From Fasciolopsis buskii (Eukaryota; Platyhelminthes; Trematoda; Plagiorchiida; Fasciolidae), in contig LUCM01009850.1 in the NCBI GenBank assembly GCA_008360955.1, forward strand, positions 30,746-94,745: DNA of 64,000 nucleotides. The letters run 5' to 3'. The translations under genes and the position numbers were made by a program. Positions within the stretch are counted from its first letter, which is position 1. Each line of letters begins with the position of its first letter. Of the stretch, positions 11,265 to 23,932 are shown in pieces. The notes beneath the pieces were generated by a model. It was not told the origin of the DNA. It saw only the letters and a list, made by a program, of their open reading frames with translations, and made no database searches.

Positions 11265-12919
11265 CTAAAAAGGGGAAAACGCAAATTTGATACGTACCCA
11301 AAAATCCAGTTTTGTTCAGTGAAATACTTCATCAGATGCCGTGCACAAAGCAAATCATTCGATAACCTTCGACGTCAGGCAAATATGCTATTTAATTCCC
11401 CCCCTTACTCACTAATTAGGGAAAATGCTTCCAGGGTGATTTTCTGTATGTAGCGTTCATCCTTGGAACACTTTGCTCACATGACAGTTGGTCTCCCAAT
11501 CTGCAGTAACCAAATATAATCTACTAAGGTCATACTACTTAGTGAATGCGATCATTCCATTCGTTTGAATACTGGGATTTTGTGGTTGCATAATGCAGAA
11601 AGAAGATATGAGGTCTAACAACATATTCACCAGGGTTTTTGGCAGTCAGTGCGATTAGGTATGAATCATTATTCCCAACTAAGAAGCATGGTAACTGATT
11701 TGCCATTTACTGGGAGGCAACCTGAGATCCGCGTTTTTGACATCCAAGGTCAAAGGTTAGAGGCTCATCACCGTACCATAATATCATAACACAGCCATTA
11801 GGTGTACCCCCTCCATATCAGGTAATAAATGCTTATGGACCTGCTTTTTGCAAGCCTTGCTGCCTATATTATTAAGCAGATATTGACAGAACATATTACA
11901 ACAAATCACACATATACAAACGATTTATTCAAACAGCAGAACAACCAAATCATCAAACTGAAGACCAGGGGGAATCTGAACAAGAGTATTCTACTCAAAG
12001 GCATCCCAATCCGCATAAAGCTAACTGAGTTTTCATAAAGTTCCAACCACAAAGCGTGGCGCTCACTTCGCAAACATTTCATCAGGAAACAAGGGGATAT
12101 TGTCAATGCTTATGTGCAGTTGACAGCAATCATCGGTAGTTATAGGAATGCCATTACTTTGACCTTGGACGTATGCATCCAACCTGAATCCGAAATTAGA
12201 AATTTCATTTCTCCTCTTGATCTCTTTAAACTTTTGAGAATTGACAATCGACTTCAAAAGTTCAACCTTTTGAGCTACGTCCCATTGTTTTCATTTTGAA
12301 TACCTACCAAGGTGAAAGGCAATGGAAACTTAAAAACTAATGCTGATTACTGTTAACTGTATACATATATTGCCGATGCCACCTCGGTTAGTGGTGAAGC
12401 GTTCGGGACCTAGACACCAAACCCAACAATCAGAACACCGTGGAAATCAACAATTTGAGGTACGATCATCACAAATGTTCAAACCCGTGGAAATTTAAAG
12501 ACCATTTTAACAAGGAAGTTACAAATATTCCCACTTATTTCTATTTGAATGCCACACTATACAGTGGACTGTTCAATCTATACAGACGATAGGTCGAGTC
12601 CAACATGCGACCAGAAATGTGGCTTGAGGTTTGGACAACTAGTGAAAACCCAGCAGCCCTGAATAAAGGATGCGGGCCAAATAAACAACTCTCAAGGATT
12701 TCTCCGGGGAATTGCAAATAAAATTTTGGCTCTTTTGCGGGGGCCACGGTAGATGACATAAAAAGTACCCGAAAGACCACTGCATAGCGCCACCAACCAA
12801 CTGGCTTATTTCTTGGACTAAGTGACATGTTTCATTTGTTCTTGGTCATGTGAGGCCGTATACCACACAATCAATATATTGGTTACTAAGCCAAAATTGC
12901 GCGAACCAAAGGAACTCAC
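11265..12919 (-). other. PHF10-like intron
   Basis: This 1.65-kb intron has donor GA|GTGAGT and acceptor TTTTTAG. I see no gene or recognisable repeat inside. Confidence 0.75.
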
Positions 12920-13461
12920 TCAGTTCCATCCACCTTAAGCTCTCTGTTTGATATATGGGATAAGGGACGACTTTCCCCAGAGACCGCCACAGCACCCGCA
13001 GTCACGCTGGTTCCACTTTCTGATCCAGGAATTTTAAACGCATCCGGCTGGTTGTGATCATTTGATTGTGTCCGCGGAGTTAATGAACCGAAACGTAGAT
13101 GCACTGCGAGAGGTAACGGGGGAGGGGCGCGATGACGGCGTGACGGTTGCGAATAGATACAACGGGATAACGGCAAATGCATCAGTTGTTCCGGTGTGTA
13201 ACGAGTGAAGTGCTCGGCGAACTGACCCGGGATTACTGCGACCGGGTAGGTGCCACCACAAGAGCCAGGAGTATTATCTGAGGGTTCAATGAGTTTGTAC
13301 TGACGCTGAGGAAAGTGAATCTGCATTGTCTGTAAGTCCCAGTAACATCGTCGAGTTGTCAGGCGTGCGCCAATCAAACGGTGGTTGAAATCTGACGCCG
13401 AATCCAGCGCTCGTCGACGGGCAGCCTCGGCCCGAGCTTCGCCACGTTCAATGCGAGCAGC
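12920..13461 (-). CDS. PHF10: PHF10/SAYP-like protein, exon with C-terminal half of the SAY region
   Basis: The exon begins after TACTTTCAG at 13461 and ends at a GTGAGT donor after 12920. It starts with an Arg/Ala/Glu helix ('IERGEARAEAARRR'), then 'DFNHRLIGARLTTRR', 'YWDLQTMQIHFPQRQYK' and the well-conserved 'YPVAVIPGQF', 'RYTPEQLMHLPLSR'. These match the SAY region of PHF10/SAYP, which is needed for assembly into PBAF. The remainder is low-complexity linker. The exon starts in phase 0 and ends in phase 2; the downstream junction with 11264 gives an intact codon. Confidence 0.92.
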
Positions 13462-16394
13462 CTGAAAGTATCAGAGGGAGAAAAGTGAACCCACAAGATG
13501 AGTAAGACGGCTTTATTCGAGAATCATTCAGACACTATATCAAATAAACCATCATAGCTCACATCGAGGACAGAGACAGCACCGCCAGAAATTTTCTCAG
13601 CACTGAAGATTTGTTGCTAAATGGGTTTAAGCAAGTTTGTGCGATGATTTTCCGCTGCCGCATGAACAAAACATGGAAACGAGCTATCAGAAGAATGAAG
13701 CGCTAGCAATGTTCGTCAGTACATGGATATGTAACGAAACAACGGAAACGTACATACAACGATAAGCTAGAACAATCAAAAACTAAAGAGGGCTGGACTA
13801 CACAGTAGTTCCCGATACAACAGGATAGTGTTACAAATAAATTGCCTTAAAATGGACAAATAAAACATACTAAACTCAAAAAGTAATCTCTTGCGTGGGG
13901 AAAAATTAACTACCGGAGAACTGTCGCATGAAAACAGGTCAACATATTCAGTGTTTTGTTGCACAATAGGTGCCAATCAGAAGCATAACGCTAGCGACTG
14001 GGGAATCTAAACACGCGGAGCGGACAGTGAACAGGCAAGATATGCTGGTAACTGGCAGATGTTCCACAGGTGGCGGAAGGAAATATCGTGGAAAAATTCC
14101 TGCGAAGAGACGTTAATTGCAAGATAGGTAAAGGTGGCCAATCCGTATCAAAACAGAACTGACTGTCGGTGCTGTGTCAAATTTGCAATCGGAAGTTCGC
14201 AAAGTTTCTCGCCCAATGGAAGTAAGTTCTGGCTGTCGCGCACAGGCGTGGAACATTTCCCATCAAGTTTTTCTTCCTGAATGCAGTTATCCACGCCTTA
14301 TTTTCTTCGCCACCAACATCGAACGGTTCGCGTTGGTATTATTCAGCGTGCATATGAGTGGACATTCACATGTAGCCCATTTGTCCCACGGAATGCGTGC
14401 ACAAGAGCACTGCACCAGCAAACGAGAAACTGGAAACTTCATTTGACAGTGTCCACGTGAGGTTTTCTGAGTCATACTGAAACTAACCGACACCTGTCTC
14501 ATGGCAGGGTGAAAAGTAACGGCCTTGGAAGGTCCAATTCAGAGGTGCAGAAAGGAAGCGACAAAAAAACAAGCGAAAATATGAAAAGTCGGATAAGTCT
14601 GTCGAGTCCGGGATCGCCTTCGAAGGTGCTCCACATAGCTGTGAATTTAAATTCAAACTGATGCACGCCGATGCACCGCAAGAGTGACGAGGAAATTCGA
14701 AGCACACGCGCACTGGCGATTAAACTACCAATTGCAGAGTGCGGCGAGGTGTAGCCAGAGCAAACTGCTCCCTGCTACAAGATCAATTCAGACTCGGCAA
14801 ACATGGACCGCTAAGATTTCGATGGGGAGTATGTATGCACAAGAAAATTTACTGCAGCCAGTCCATAGACAAATAAGGAAAAAATGTGATGTACGGATTT
14901 ATCCGAAGTTAGGTAAACACCACATTATATGCATATAGGTATATTTCACACTTGGCTGCTTTCAGGCCGTGTGCAAAACAATACATGGAGGTCGGAGGAG
15001 ATACAGTCACTGAAAAAATGATAAAGAAAACAGAACAAATAGTCGGACAAGTTTTTTTGTGATCCCGTTGCTTGCATATCATATTATGAACGAACTAGTG
15101 AATACCGAAAGGTTCATAATGAATGATGACGACAACTCTTGATGGTTGTTATGACAGTGACTTCATGGACCAATAATGGACGGAAAATAAGAGTTCATGG
15201 CGTTTGTACTTATTCATCCTTTTTATTTTGCATGTCACCATTTTATGCATGACATTTTGGTGTTTCACGAAATAAGGGAAACATTGCTCTGAGCAACCGC
15301 CTGAGTTATCGCGACTCATTGAAGTGTGTGCGTGTTGTCGTCAACCGGTTAAGTTTATACACACGGTCCAGTCGTTTATTTACTGTCCTTCTTAGCTTCG
15401 CGAAGAATTGTGGTTCAATATCCACAGTGACAGTTGGATAGGTTTGTAGCACGGAAAACCACTGCAGAGCTCGATTGTAACTGTATCCGGTAGTAAACCT
15501 ATTCCAGACATTTTGACTTACTGTGGGTCATTCTTTGTGTTAATATAAGGATTTTCTACTCATTATTTTGTCACTTACCTCTTCGAGTCACCAAAGACTT
15601 GCGTTCAAACCTGCCAGGAACAGTAAACTTACATTAGGATAACTTCATCATTGATACGCTGTCAAAGTACGAACTTCGATGAGGATTTTTCCCACAAATC
15701 ATTTTTCGTGAGCGTTGGAAAGGCAATCGCCTCATCCAGATTTGATTCGATCACAAACTTTTCAAATAAAAAGAGACATCGGTTAATCAGGTGACTTCCT
15801 TCGCCTTCACAGTATTGGATTCAGATTGACCATAATATCAAGGGTCACCACTAGCGTGGATCGGTCGAGGACTGCCGATCATTTCGGCGCACCCATGGAC
15901 TGAGATGATGCTTTAGTCAGTGACCGTTTTGTTTATTCCTAGAATGCCGTCCACCAGCATGAAAACCACGTGTAATGGGCAGCTGATTTCAGACGATGAT
16001 CGACTTCAATTCCATTCAGACACCTCAACTCTACTATGGTCATTACTAAATACCAAGGATCCGCGCAAACACTGGGAGCAGATCAAAGAAGCAGGGTTCC
16101 AAGACAAGTGAACCTGAGAAAAGGTAGATAACATCGATTTCAGATACTCAGGAGGATGCCCACTTATCCGTACACCCGATCTCCCATGCAATGCGAAGAG
16201 TGAATCTCTGAGGCGACAACACACGGGAAGCCTGAGAAATGGACGCAAGTAGTTGGGGACAGATGAGTGCAGGAAAATGAAAAAGCTTGCGGTAATCGGC
16301 AAGAGTTGAAATCAAAATCGACTTATAAAGGCCGTTCGATCACTGAGGCAAAGTGCAAGTGCGATGAACAGAGAACGTGACGGCATATCATTTC

Positions 16395-18885
16395 TACCTT
16401 CGATCAGCATTAAACAGTAAGGTAAGCTTCACTGACCAATGCCTATTCCCCAGAGCTATATGGTTCACTAAAAAGAGTGGATAACTAATGGGAACAGCGA
16501 GTGGACTTACACAGGCGGAAAAAAGAAACATGCTGCAATATCAAACACTGAGCACAGTCTAACTGCACGAACGCACTACCTCAATCATTCTGATTCGATA
16601 GAAAATGACAACACGATCGCCATTGTTAGCGATTCACTGCCACATTCCTTAAGGCCTCCAGTCAGCTAGTTGAAGGGTCTTTCGGACCCCAACCACGAAG
16701 ATGTGAAACACCTACTTTACCTAAGTTCGCTGGACATTTTCTCATTCCCCGTTGCCACGTCATCCGATGACCTCCATATGGCTTCTTCTACTCCGTGGAA
16801 GGAACGCAAAATAGGGCACGGTATGACAGACGAGTGTTCGTCATACGCAATACGTGACCCAACCAGCGTAGTCTACTAAATCCCATACGCTGACACAAGG
16901 CATTCTCAAAATTGGCACCTAATACTAGACTCCTGACCTCCACGTTACACACTTGGTCAATCCATCCAATCCTAGCCACAATACGCGTAGATATCGGTGG
17001 TCGAAAACACCCAACCGACAAACATCTCTTACACGTATACCCCAAGTCTCGCAATCATACAACAGAACTGAGCGCACTGCGGCACAGTAAACACGGCATT
17101 CCAAATTCAGTGAAATATCAGGCCCACGCCAAAAGTGCTTCAGTCCAGCGTAAGCTGCACCAGCCTTGAATATACGCGTGTTTACCTTTACTACCGAGCT
17201 ACCAAGATAAGTGAAACAGTTCACAATTGTTAGTTCCTCACCATTTAGTATCAAGTTTGGCACTGCTGTCTTCCAGTCCTGTAACACCACTTTGCACTTT
17301 GAAGGTGTGAAGCAAATATCAAACCCAGCCACACACCTCCAGAGTCTGCATAGTGCACATTGAACATGGTCCGCGGATTCGAACAGACACACGACGTCAT
17401 CTGCGCAGTCTAGGTCACACAACTTCCCTCCATTTCCCAGTTCCATTCCTACATTCTGGAGACTTCCCAAAGCATCTTCCACCACCTCGTCCACGACGAA
17501 GTTGATCAGGAATGGAGAGATGGGACACCCTTGTCGAACACCAATAGTCGTTTCGAATGAACGTGACAGTTCACCGTATACCCTCACGCGACCATAGGTA
17601 TGCGAGTACTATGCTCACAACTGTCTCACGAATTTCGCTGGCATACCCTTCCGGTGGAGGGCACTGGATAACGCTGTCCGATCCACTGAGTCAAACGCAC
17701 CTTTCAAGTCCAGAAAGACTACGATCGTAGGGCGGCGGTGTGTGTGGCGCACTTTCATTAACTGGCGATGAGTGAATATCTGATCGATGCAACTTCGACC
17801 TGGACCAAATCCGGCCTGCTGTTCGCCAATGTCACTATCGCAAAACGGTGTCAAACAGCGCAGCACTGTCGAAGCTAAGAATTAAGTAACTATCGGAATT
17901 AAACTAACGCCACAATGATTGCTACAGTCACTCCGTGTGCCCTTCTTGAAGATGGATAAAGTCACTTTTTCACCCCTACGATAACGGAACACTTTCCCCG
18001 TTCAAAATATCACGAAGCAAGGAGGTAAGTGATTTCACCAGAACTTTCCCCACCCAATTTGAAAAAACTGGGGGAAGGTCGTCGGGACCGGTTGCTTTGC
18101 CCCGCTGCAGAAGCCGAATATTCGAATGCACTTCCACCTCCGTAGGGAGCACAAGTGACAACCAAGGATTTGCAGCTGCAGACTTCGGCCTAAATAAGTT
18201 AGCGTGTGGCCAGCTAAACTGATTCTTGAAATGTTCTGCCCAACGGCCCAGTCTTTCCTGTCTACCATGGATGAGTCCTCCATTCCTATCGCACACGACT
18301 TCACTGACAGAAGTTCGTCGCCCACCGCTGTCGCGTATTAGCCTAAACAGTCGTTGACTATTTCCTGAAGCGGCCGCTTTCTCCATCTCCTCGGCTACCT
18401 TAACCCACCAACTCTCACGGCCATTCCTAACGCTTATGGTCCATTGACGCTGCAACCGTCGACGCACCTTATTCACCTCTGCAGTTACGGGGCTGGCGAT
18501 TTTGCTTCATTAGGCCCAGCTACCCTTGTGAAATCCAGTGCCTTTGATGAAAGTTGGACCTAGGACCACAGGCAAAATCTGCTGCCAAATGCATAGCCTG
18601 CTTAATTTGATCCAACTGCTCGTCGAAGTTCTTAGTCCCTCGGATAGTTTCTGTTCATAACTATTGCGAACAGCCGAATTACACAGACGTTTGACAGCCA
18701 ATCGGGTTTGTGGCTTGCGTCGATGGCCATTCAGCTGCAGCAAAAATCGCATTAAAACTAACGCATGGTCCGATTCGACGTACGTGGTCCAGTATAATCT
18801 ACAGTTCTGGACAGGTCCGCGCCAACGGCAGCTTACTGCAATATGGTCAACCTGACTCAGAGTACCTGTCGAGTTAGAACGCCAA
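16395..18885 (-). mobile_element. RTE-type LINE copy C, defective, in PHF10-like intron
   Basis: Reading leftwards, it keeps the end of the endonuclease domain ('SQVDHIAVSCRWRGPVQNC', 'ESDHALVL'), the linker, the reverse transcriptase and the C-terminal region. It shares the frameshifts and stops of copies A, B and D, and the CADD catalytic box. The 3' part ('RGWGPKDPSTS') and about 280 bases of 3' UTR match copy D, not A or B. At 18885 the similarity to copy D ends and the 175-bp repeat begins. Orientation is the same as the host gene. Confidence 0.9.
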
Positions 18886-19060
18886 GTCAACCCCCGACTT
18901 GGAGGAACAGGAGACGACTTGGTCAGGCCTCTATCCATTGACCTTCCAGGCATGATTGGATCTTCGGCTTGAGATAAGCCATCCTGTATAGCTCGTTGGA
19001 CCATGGAGGCACGCAAGCCGTCACACCACGTCGAGGTGTAGTCTCGTTGTGATAGCCTGC
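18886..19060. repeat. About 175-bp dispersed repeat, copy 2
   Basis: It is closely similar to 1-175 and 33015-33190. It abuts the 5' break of RTE copy C, where copy D has normal endonuclease sequence instead. Confidence 0.75.
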
Positions 19061-20640
19061 AATTGATTACAGTCCTCCGGCTATGAGATCATCTGCGCAG
19101 ATCATGCACGGAGACTTTACAACCTGTGGCAAATCGTTTATGGGCATCAGGAACAGCAGTGGTCCCAAGACAGGCTTGTGTCACACCTCTACCTGCCTCG
19201 TAACAGGTGGAATACGAACCGGAAACCCTCACAGTTAACGACCCTCCTCGAACAAAGTCCTCAATCCATCGGCACAGTCTGGCTGGAACTCCGAAGAATT
19301 GCAGTTTCGCTATCAGTCTGTGGTGCGGAACTCTATCAAACGTCTTACGGAAGTCGACGCAGATGACGTTCGTCAGAAAGCTCTCTGCCATTGCCCTAGA
19401 CTAGCACTCACGAGCCAGAAGAATATTCAACAGACAGGAAAACTATGTTGGCGAGGGCTAAGTGGCTGGTGCATCTGCAGCGGTTCGCTTAAATGGATGC
19501 AAACCAACTGTTTCATGAGTTTCCTCGCTATGCAAGTGAAGCTCACGGGCCACCGTGACTTTCTCCCACTCTTTAGGTAACCTCCCCTGCTTTGAGGATG
19601 GATTAAAGTTATTAGCGTACAATGAGGCGTAGTCTCTTGACAAAGGTGCAGCTTTTTCGAAATCCGAATCAGCCATGGATCCATTTTCTGTCAGCGATCT
19701 CGTCCTTCTCTTCAAATACCCACAGGGGCATTTGGGGGCGTTTTGGACTCCATAGCCAAACGCTCACCATATGCTAGGGCTTCCAATTCATCTCTCTTTG
19801 CCATAATGCCACGAACATTGGACAACAGAATGTCGGCTGTTGCCCGTCTGTTCGCCGTTCCTAGCGCACTGTTTCGGGACGGCCTTTAGGAGACACGAGC
19901 GGTGTCTAGCTCAGTCGGAGTCATCTCTTCACTACCCAAAAATCCTGTAAGAAAATATTCTTTTCGCCTTTTTTGCAGCGCTTGCGAAGCTCTGTCAAGA
20001 CTATGTTTAGCTCTGTCTGGTCCTCCACCGACAGATCCCGAAGTCGAACAGATTCACTCTCCAGCCTATGCGACCGGCCTAATGTTCTGTTTCTGCGTTG
20101 CCGACTCCAGTACTACCTTCAGATATCGAGGTGGTCCCGATTTGCGAACATTACCCAAACGGAAAGGCGACTTTACGCAGATGGCGTTGGCAACCATCTC
20201 CTAGCAAAACAGAGAATAACTCTCAATATATCTTGCAGTTGCCTCAGAAACCTTCATAATTAAAAAGCACTGGTCCCGCGGTGGTGGCACCTTAGAGCTT
20301 CCAACAGCAACCCATGGTGCTGACGCTTTAGGCTTCGTGTCTGTAGCAACGGGCGTCGCTTCTTGTGTTCATCCTTTCGCGACGTTCGCTGACGCTGAGG
20401 GAACTCCGGCTGTATCCGCCACCTGAAGCTGCCTCCGATGTGTCTGGCGTTTAGGTTCATTTAAATTTTTCGTCGTCCTTTCCACCATATCCGCAAACGA
20501 CACATGGTTCAAGGCGCAAGGCGCAAGGCGCCGGTGGTTTTGCATTTGAACAGACATTCTTCGAGGATTTTTCGCCGCTGCTGGCGGATCAAGGACCGCC
20601 AAACATGACGCACTGACGATTTTCACAAGTTCCGAAATAT
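19061..20640 (-). mobile_element. CR1-like LINE remnant
   Basis: Decayed reverse transcriptase is visible on the minus strand: 'VDFRKTFDRVPHHRLIAKL' with 'CRWIEDFVRGGSLTVRVSGS' at about 19365-19230, preceded by 'TENGSMADSDFEKAAPLSRD' at about 19690-19630 and 'GRLPKEWEKVTVA'. Upstream, at about 20200-19980, 'SGPPRYLKVVLESATQKQNI' resembles the first ORF of CR1-type elements. Most of the endonuclease is missing or unrecognisable. Many frameshifts show an old, inactive copy, unlike the RTE copies next to it. Confidence 0.7.
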
Positions 20641-21089
20641 ATGATTCCAGGAAATTATGTTCCCCCTGGTTTAAGTCAGAACAAACAAGATGAAACCACC
20701 CGCCATATATCGCAATGCAGGCTTTTAGGCCTGGAGTCTACTAACCGTTTGCATACTACACAAACATTCTTCTGGAGCTTTTCGCACATGGATAAATCCC
20801 ACAAGTAGTACAAACAATCGCCAAAAATGAACCACGGATCTCAGCCTAATGCGAATTAACGCGGTTCTATGCCAGTTCCTTCTCCGAAATGCAATGGGAT
20901 TTAGCGGCTATGGGGTATGTCCCTTAAACTACACGTACGAGTGAAGCATGCGCAAGTATGAAAGCAACTGGATAGAAGAGCATTAGATATCCATATCTAA
21001 TTAACGGCAGAAACCAAGAAATAATTCATTATGTGATATCATCGCTCAACTCACCAGTAAGAAATCATCCTTGTTAGGAATCATAAGCA

Positions 21090-21185
21090 GTATATATCCG
21101 CCGCGCCCGAACTGGGGCACGAACCCGGGACGAACGATTCTGAGTCGAACGCCTTAGCCATTACGCTACCAGGCAGGCTGTGAAC
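21090..21185 (-). repeat. tRNA-like sequence, probably the head of a SINE
   Basis: On the minus strand there is a box A-like 'TAGCGTAATGGCTAAGGCG' and a box B-like 'GGGTTCGTGCC', about 30 bases apart, with 'CTCAGAA' between them where a Leu-CAG type anticodon loop would lie. The acceptor and T stems do not pair well, so a working tRNA gene is unlikely. A tRNA-derived SINE or tRNA pseudogene fits better. Confidence 0.5.
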
Positions 21186-21360
21186 GGTTTGTTGAACTTC
21201 ACCACATGATGTTGCACCTATCCGTCACTGATTTGCACGGTTGTTGTCCCCTAGCTCACAGCAATCTGAGCTACTGATAAGTGACTTCGCTGCAGGTAGC
21301 CTAAGTACAACGAAGGCTCCGCAAATGATCTATATAGCTTAGTTACTTGGTATGTGTGGT

Positions 21361-21446
21361 AGTAGGAGATAGAATGTCTCTCAAAAGTGAGTTGGACGAT
21401 GATATCATATGGTGAATTATTTCATGAAAACATTCTATCTCCTACT
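21361..21446. repeat. Inverted repeat, 17-bp perfect arms
   Basis: Arms at 21361-21377 and 21430-21446 are exact reverse complements (agtaggagatagaatgt), separated by 52 bases. It could form a hairpin in the intron transcript or be the remains of a small element. Confidence 0.85.
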
Positions 21447-21771
21447 GCTAACATACAAAGGAACCATGAAGCTGGTCGTGCATCCAGAAGAACTCGTTCT
21501 GCCATCCAAATATTCACGTTACAGATACAGGTAAATTTCTTCACATGCGTTTTGATTACCGCCTTACGCTGACTTTTCACCCCACCGGTTTGCATATGAA
21601 TATGGTCAGCCAGCCCACAGACTAAAACCCTCCTTTTTCTTAGTTTTCCCGGTGATTTATTCTGGAGAACTGAAGACTCCAGAGTCGACTGATACTGCAA
21701 GACTTCGAGCCCATGTGGGTTATTTCAGGAGGACAAAAAGGACAATGATGGCATTAATAATGATAACGCGC

Positions 21772-22020
21772 CTCATACTGTCGTTTTTGAAGTTCGACCG
21801 CTTGCTGAAAACGACGGCGTTGAAACAGATCACTTAATTCCGCGTGCACATCGGGATAGTCGTCCTGAAGGAGCTTCATCACCTCGTCTGTTCGAAGGGC
21901 AGTCAGTCCGAGATCCGCACGACCAACCGGCACCAGACCTTCCTGCTGCAACCAAGATCGTTCATATGCATCCATTGTGCGACGTGTCAGGTCTGGATAC
22001 TTTCGTTTAAATGATTTAAC
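21772..22020 (-). CDS. PHF10: PHF10/SAYP-like protein, exon with N-terminal half of the SAY region
   Basis: The exon starts after the acceptor CGAATAG at 22020. It reads 'VKSFKRKYPDLTRR', 'YERSWLQQEGLV', 'LGLTALRTDEVMKLLQDDYP' and 'HAELSDLFQRRRFQQAVEL', which match the most conserved part of PHF10/SAYP. The upstream phase-0 junction gives 'LADYLK|VKSFKRKYPDL', exactly as in the family. The 3' end is unsure: GAG|GC at 21772 keeps phase 0 with the exon at 13461 but needs a GC donor; GT donors after 21779 or 21768 give phases 2 or 1 and would need another small exon. Confidence 0.9.
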
Positions 22021-23603
22021 CTATTCGGGCAAACAAAGTTCGAAAGATGAAATAACTGAGAAAAATGGGTTTCGTACAAAAAATAAAGCAAAGAATAGTG
22101 AGGGAAAGAACTGTTCTAATTGCAAGCGTACTTATCAGGAAACGGAAACAAATAATGAACTTATGCTCAAGTTGATTGTCAAATTTTGATATACATTACG
22201 AGTGTTAATAAAGTACAAAATGTAATGCAAATTTCAACGATAAACGGAAAACTGGGTGATCACAACCACCAATTATAGCAGTGAGCATTTTGCTGTTCAA
22301 TTTGATAACCAAACAAGGTTTACTGAACATCTTAAACAGAACGACGGCTACGTACCAGCCAGTGCCAAACTGAACAGGCACCACCTCAGTCCTTCGTTTT
22401 GTAGGACTGAACACTGACGACCAGCATATCATGGGGGAATCGCTAACAGGTAATCCAAGTAAGCACGAACAAGCCTCCAATCTGCTTAGCTTAGTTGATA
22501 TACGGGAACAAGCGAAAGGTCTTAAATTACGAGTTTAGCTTTTTCCTAAAGAATCTTCCGACTCAAATTGCTTTAGTGCATATAAGAGGTTCAGTTTCAA
22601 AAACTGAACTGGCGTATCAAGTCAATCGGAAGAGACACGGAATGCCAGCATATGCTACGGCGTTTACTACGCTAAGTAACAGTGAGATAACCAACATTGG
22701 CTTCTAAACCAAAATTAACGTCAAAACTTCCAGAAAAACTCCGGCTGGAGCTGCTCGTATCCACACAGCTTCCCGCATCATCAAGGAATTATTTCTAGAG
22801 TATTCTACATTTTGTCGAGAATAATCCGAATTGGCTTAGGATATATCGTTCATTCACAAAACTTGAAAAGCGCACAACTGCGTGCAGTGTAGGGTAATAA
22901 GCAGACAATCGGAGCACCTAACAGTGCGTACGCGCGCTTGTGCTGATGTAAGATGGACTGCGCTTCAGACCAATGTGAAGGGGAGCAGAGTAAGCCATTG
23001 GCACGGCAGTTCCGAGAGGTTTGACATCGCATCGCAATAATAAGTCAGGATCTCATGATCTGTTAGCCATCTTGAATTGGCCGATAAAAAAATACCTGAA
23101 AATGACCCCGCTTTACAAGAAGCTGATTGCACCAGAGCAAAATTGAGAAAATCCAACAATATTACACTCATTCTACGAAAACGATCGCCAACACAAGAAC
23201 GGAACGAGTTTATCAAATTATCAACCTACGACATGATAAAAAATGTTCCAGACCCAGCTCAAAATAATGAAGGTTCTAACTCAACGGATTGGGAGGATGA
23301 CCACAACAACTGGCAGCCCTGAAATTTCATCAGATTCTCTGCTTCGCTCAATGACCGATTTCCTACACGATTCACAGTGTGGTGTTACGTTTGAATCCTG
23401 GTTCAAACGCTACGAGGACGTGTTCACTGTCGATCTAGTGGACAAAGACGACAGAGCCAAAGTACGATTACTCCTGCGAAAACGTTATTGGTACCTAGGA
23501 GTTAAATCTACCGCGAATAACAAAGGAACGTTAGGGCTGATCGCGTTCGGGTGGAAAACCAAATCATCTGGAAACACTTGAAAGACGAAAAACAAAACCT
23601 CAC
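22021..23603 (-). other. PHF10-like intron
   Basis: This 1.6-kb intron runs from AAA|GTGAGG to CGAATAG. Short open frames on the plus strand at about 23077-23580 have no recognisable motif. A retroelement remnant is possible, but I cannot support it. Confidence 0.6.
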
Positions 23604-23828
23604 TTTTAAGTAATCTGCAAGCAATTCTTGTACCACATATGATTCCTTCAGCTTTCCATCTGGTGACTCGGAATCACTATCAGCCCAGTCATACTCAAAG
23701 ATATCGTCCAAATTGACTGCATCTGTCAAAGTGACAAAAGAACCGACACGAGATAGCATAGTCTCTGATTTAATTCGCGAGTCGCGTCGGTTGGCAACCG
23801 GATGAGCCGCAGTAATTCTGCTGTCACG
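23604..23828 (-). CDS. PHF10: PHF10/SAYP-like protein, exon upstream of the SAY region
   Basis: The acceptor CGTGGTCAG lies just above 23828 and the donor AAA|GTGAGG at 23604; both ends are phase 0. The product reads 'NLDDIFEYDW', an acidic Ser stretch 'ADSDSESPDG' and 'YVVQELLADYLK', the lead-in to the SAY region in PHF10. The first 25 residues are basic and not conserved. Translation could start at the internal Met ('ETMLSRVGSF'), but the matching phase with the exon at 28047 favours an upstream start. Confidence 0.88.
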
Positions 23829-23932
23829 CTGACCACGAAAGACGGGAGAAGAAATGCATTAATCAACATAAAAACGGTCGTAAGATGAAACCACTAGATA
23901 GAACGGCGAAGTAACCTCGGAAAAAAACTAGC

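Larger units (their letters stand above)
13462..21771 (-). other. Large PHF10-like intron full of repeats
   Basis: This 8.3-kb intron contains RTE copy C (16395-18885), a 175-bp repeat, a CR1-like fragment (19.1-20.6 kb), a tRNA-like element near 21.1 kb and a hairpin at 21361-21446. In 13462-16394 I see no gene. A small extra exon cannot be ruled out, because the standard GT donors near 21770 would leave the wrong phase. Confidence 0.65.

Noticed and set aside
21090..21185. A functional tRNA-Leu gene
   Set aside because: Acceptor and T stems do not pair properly.
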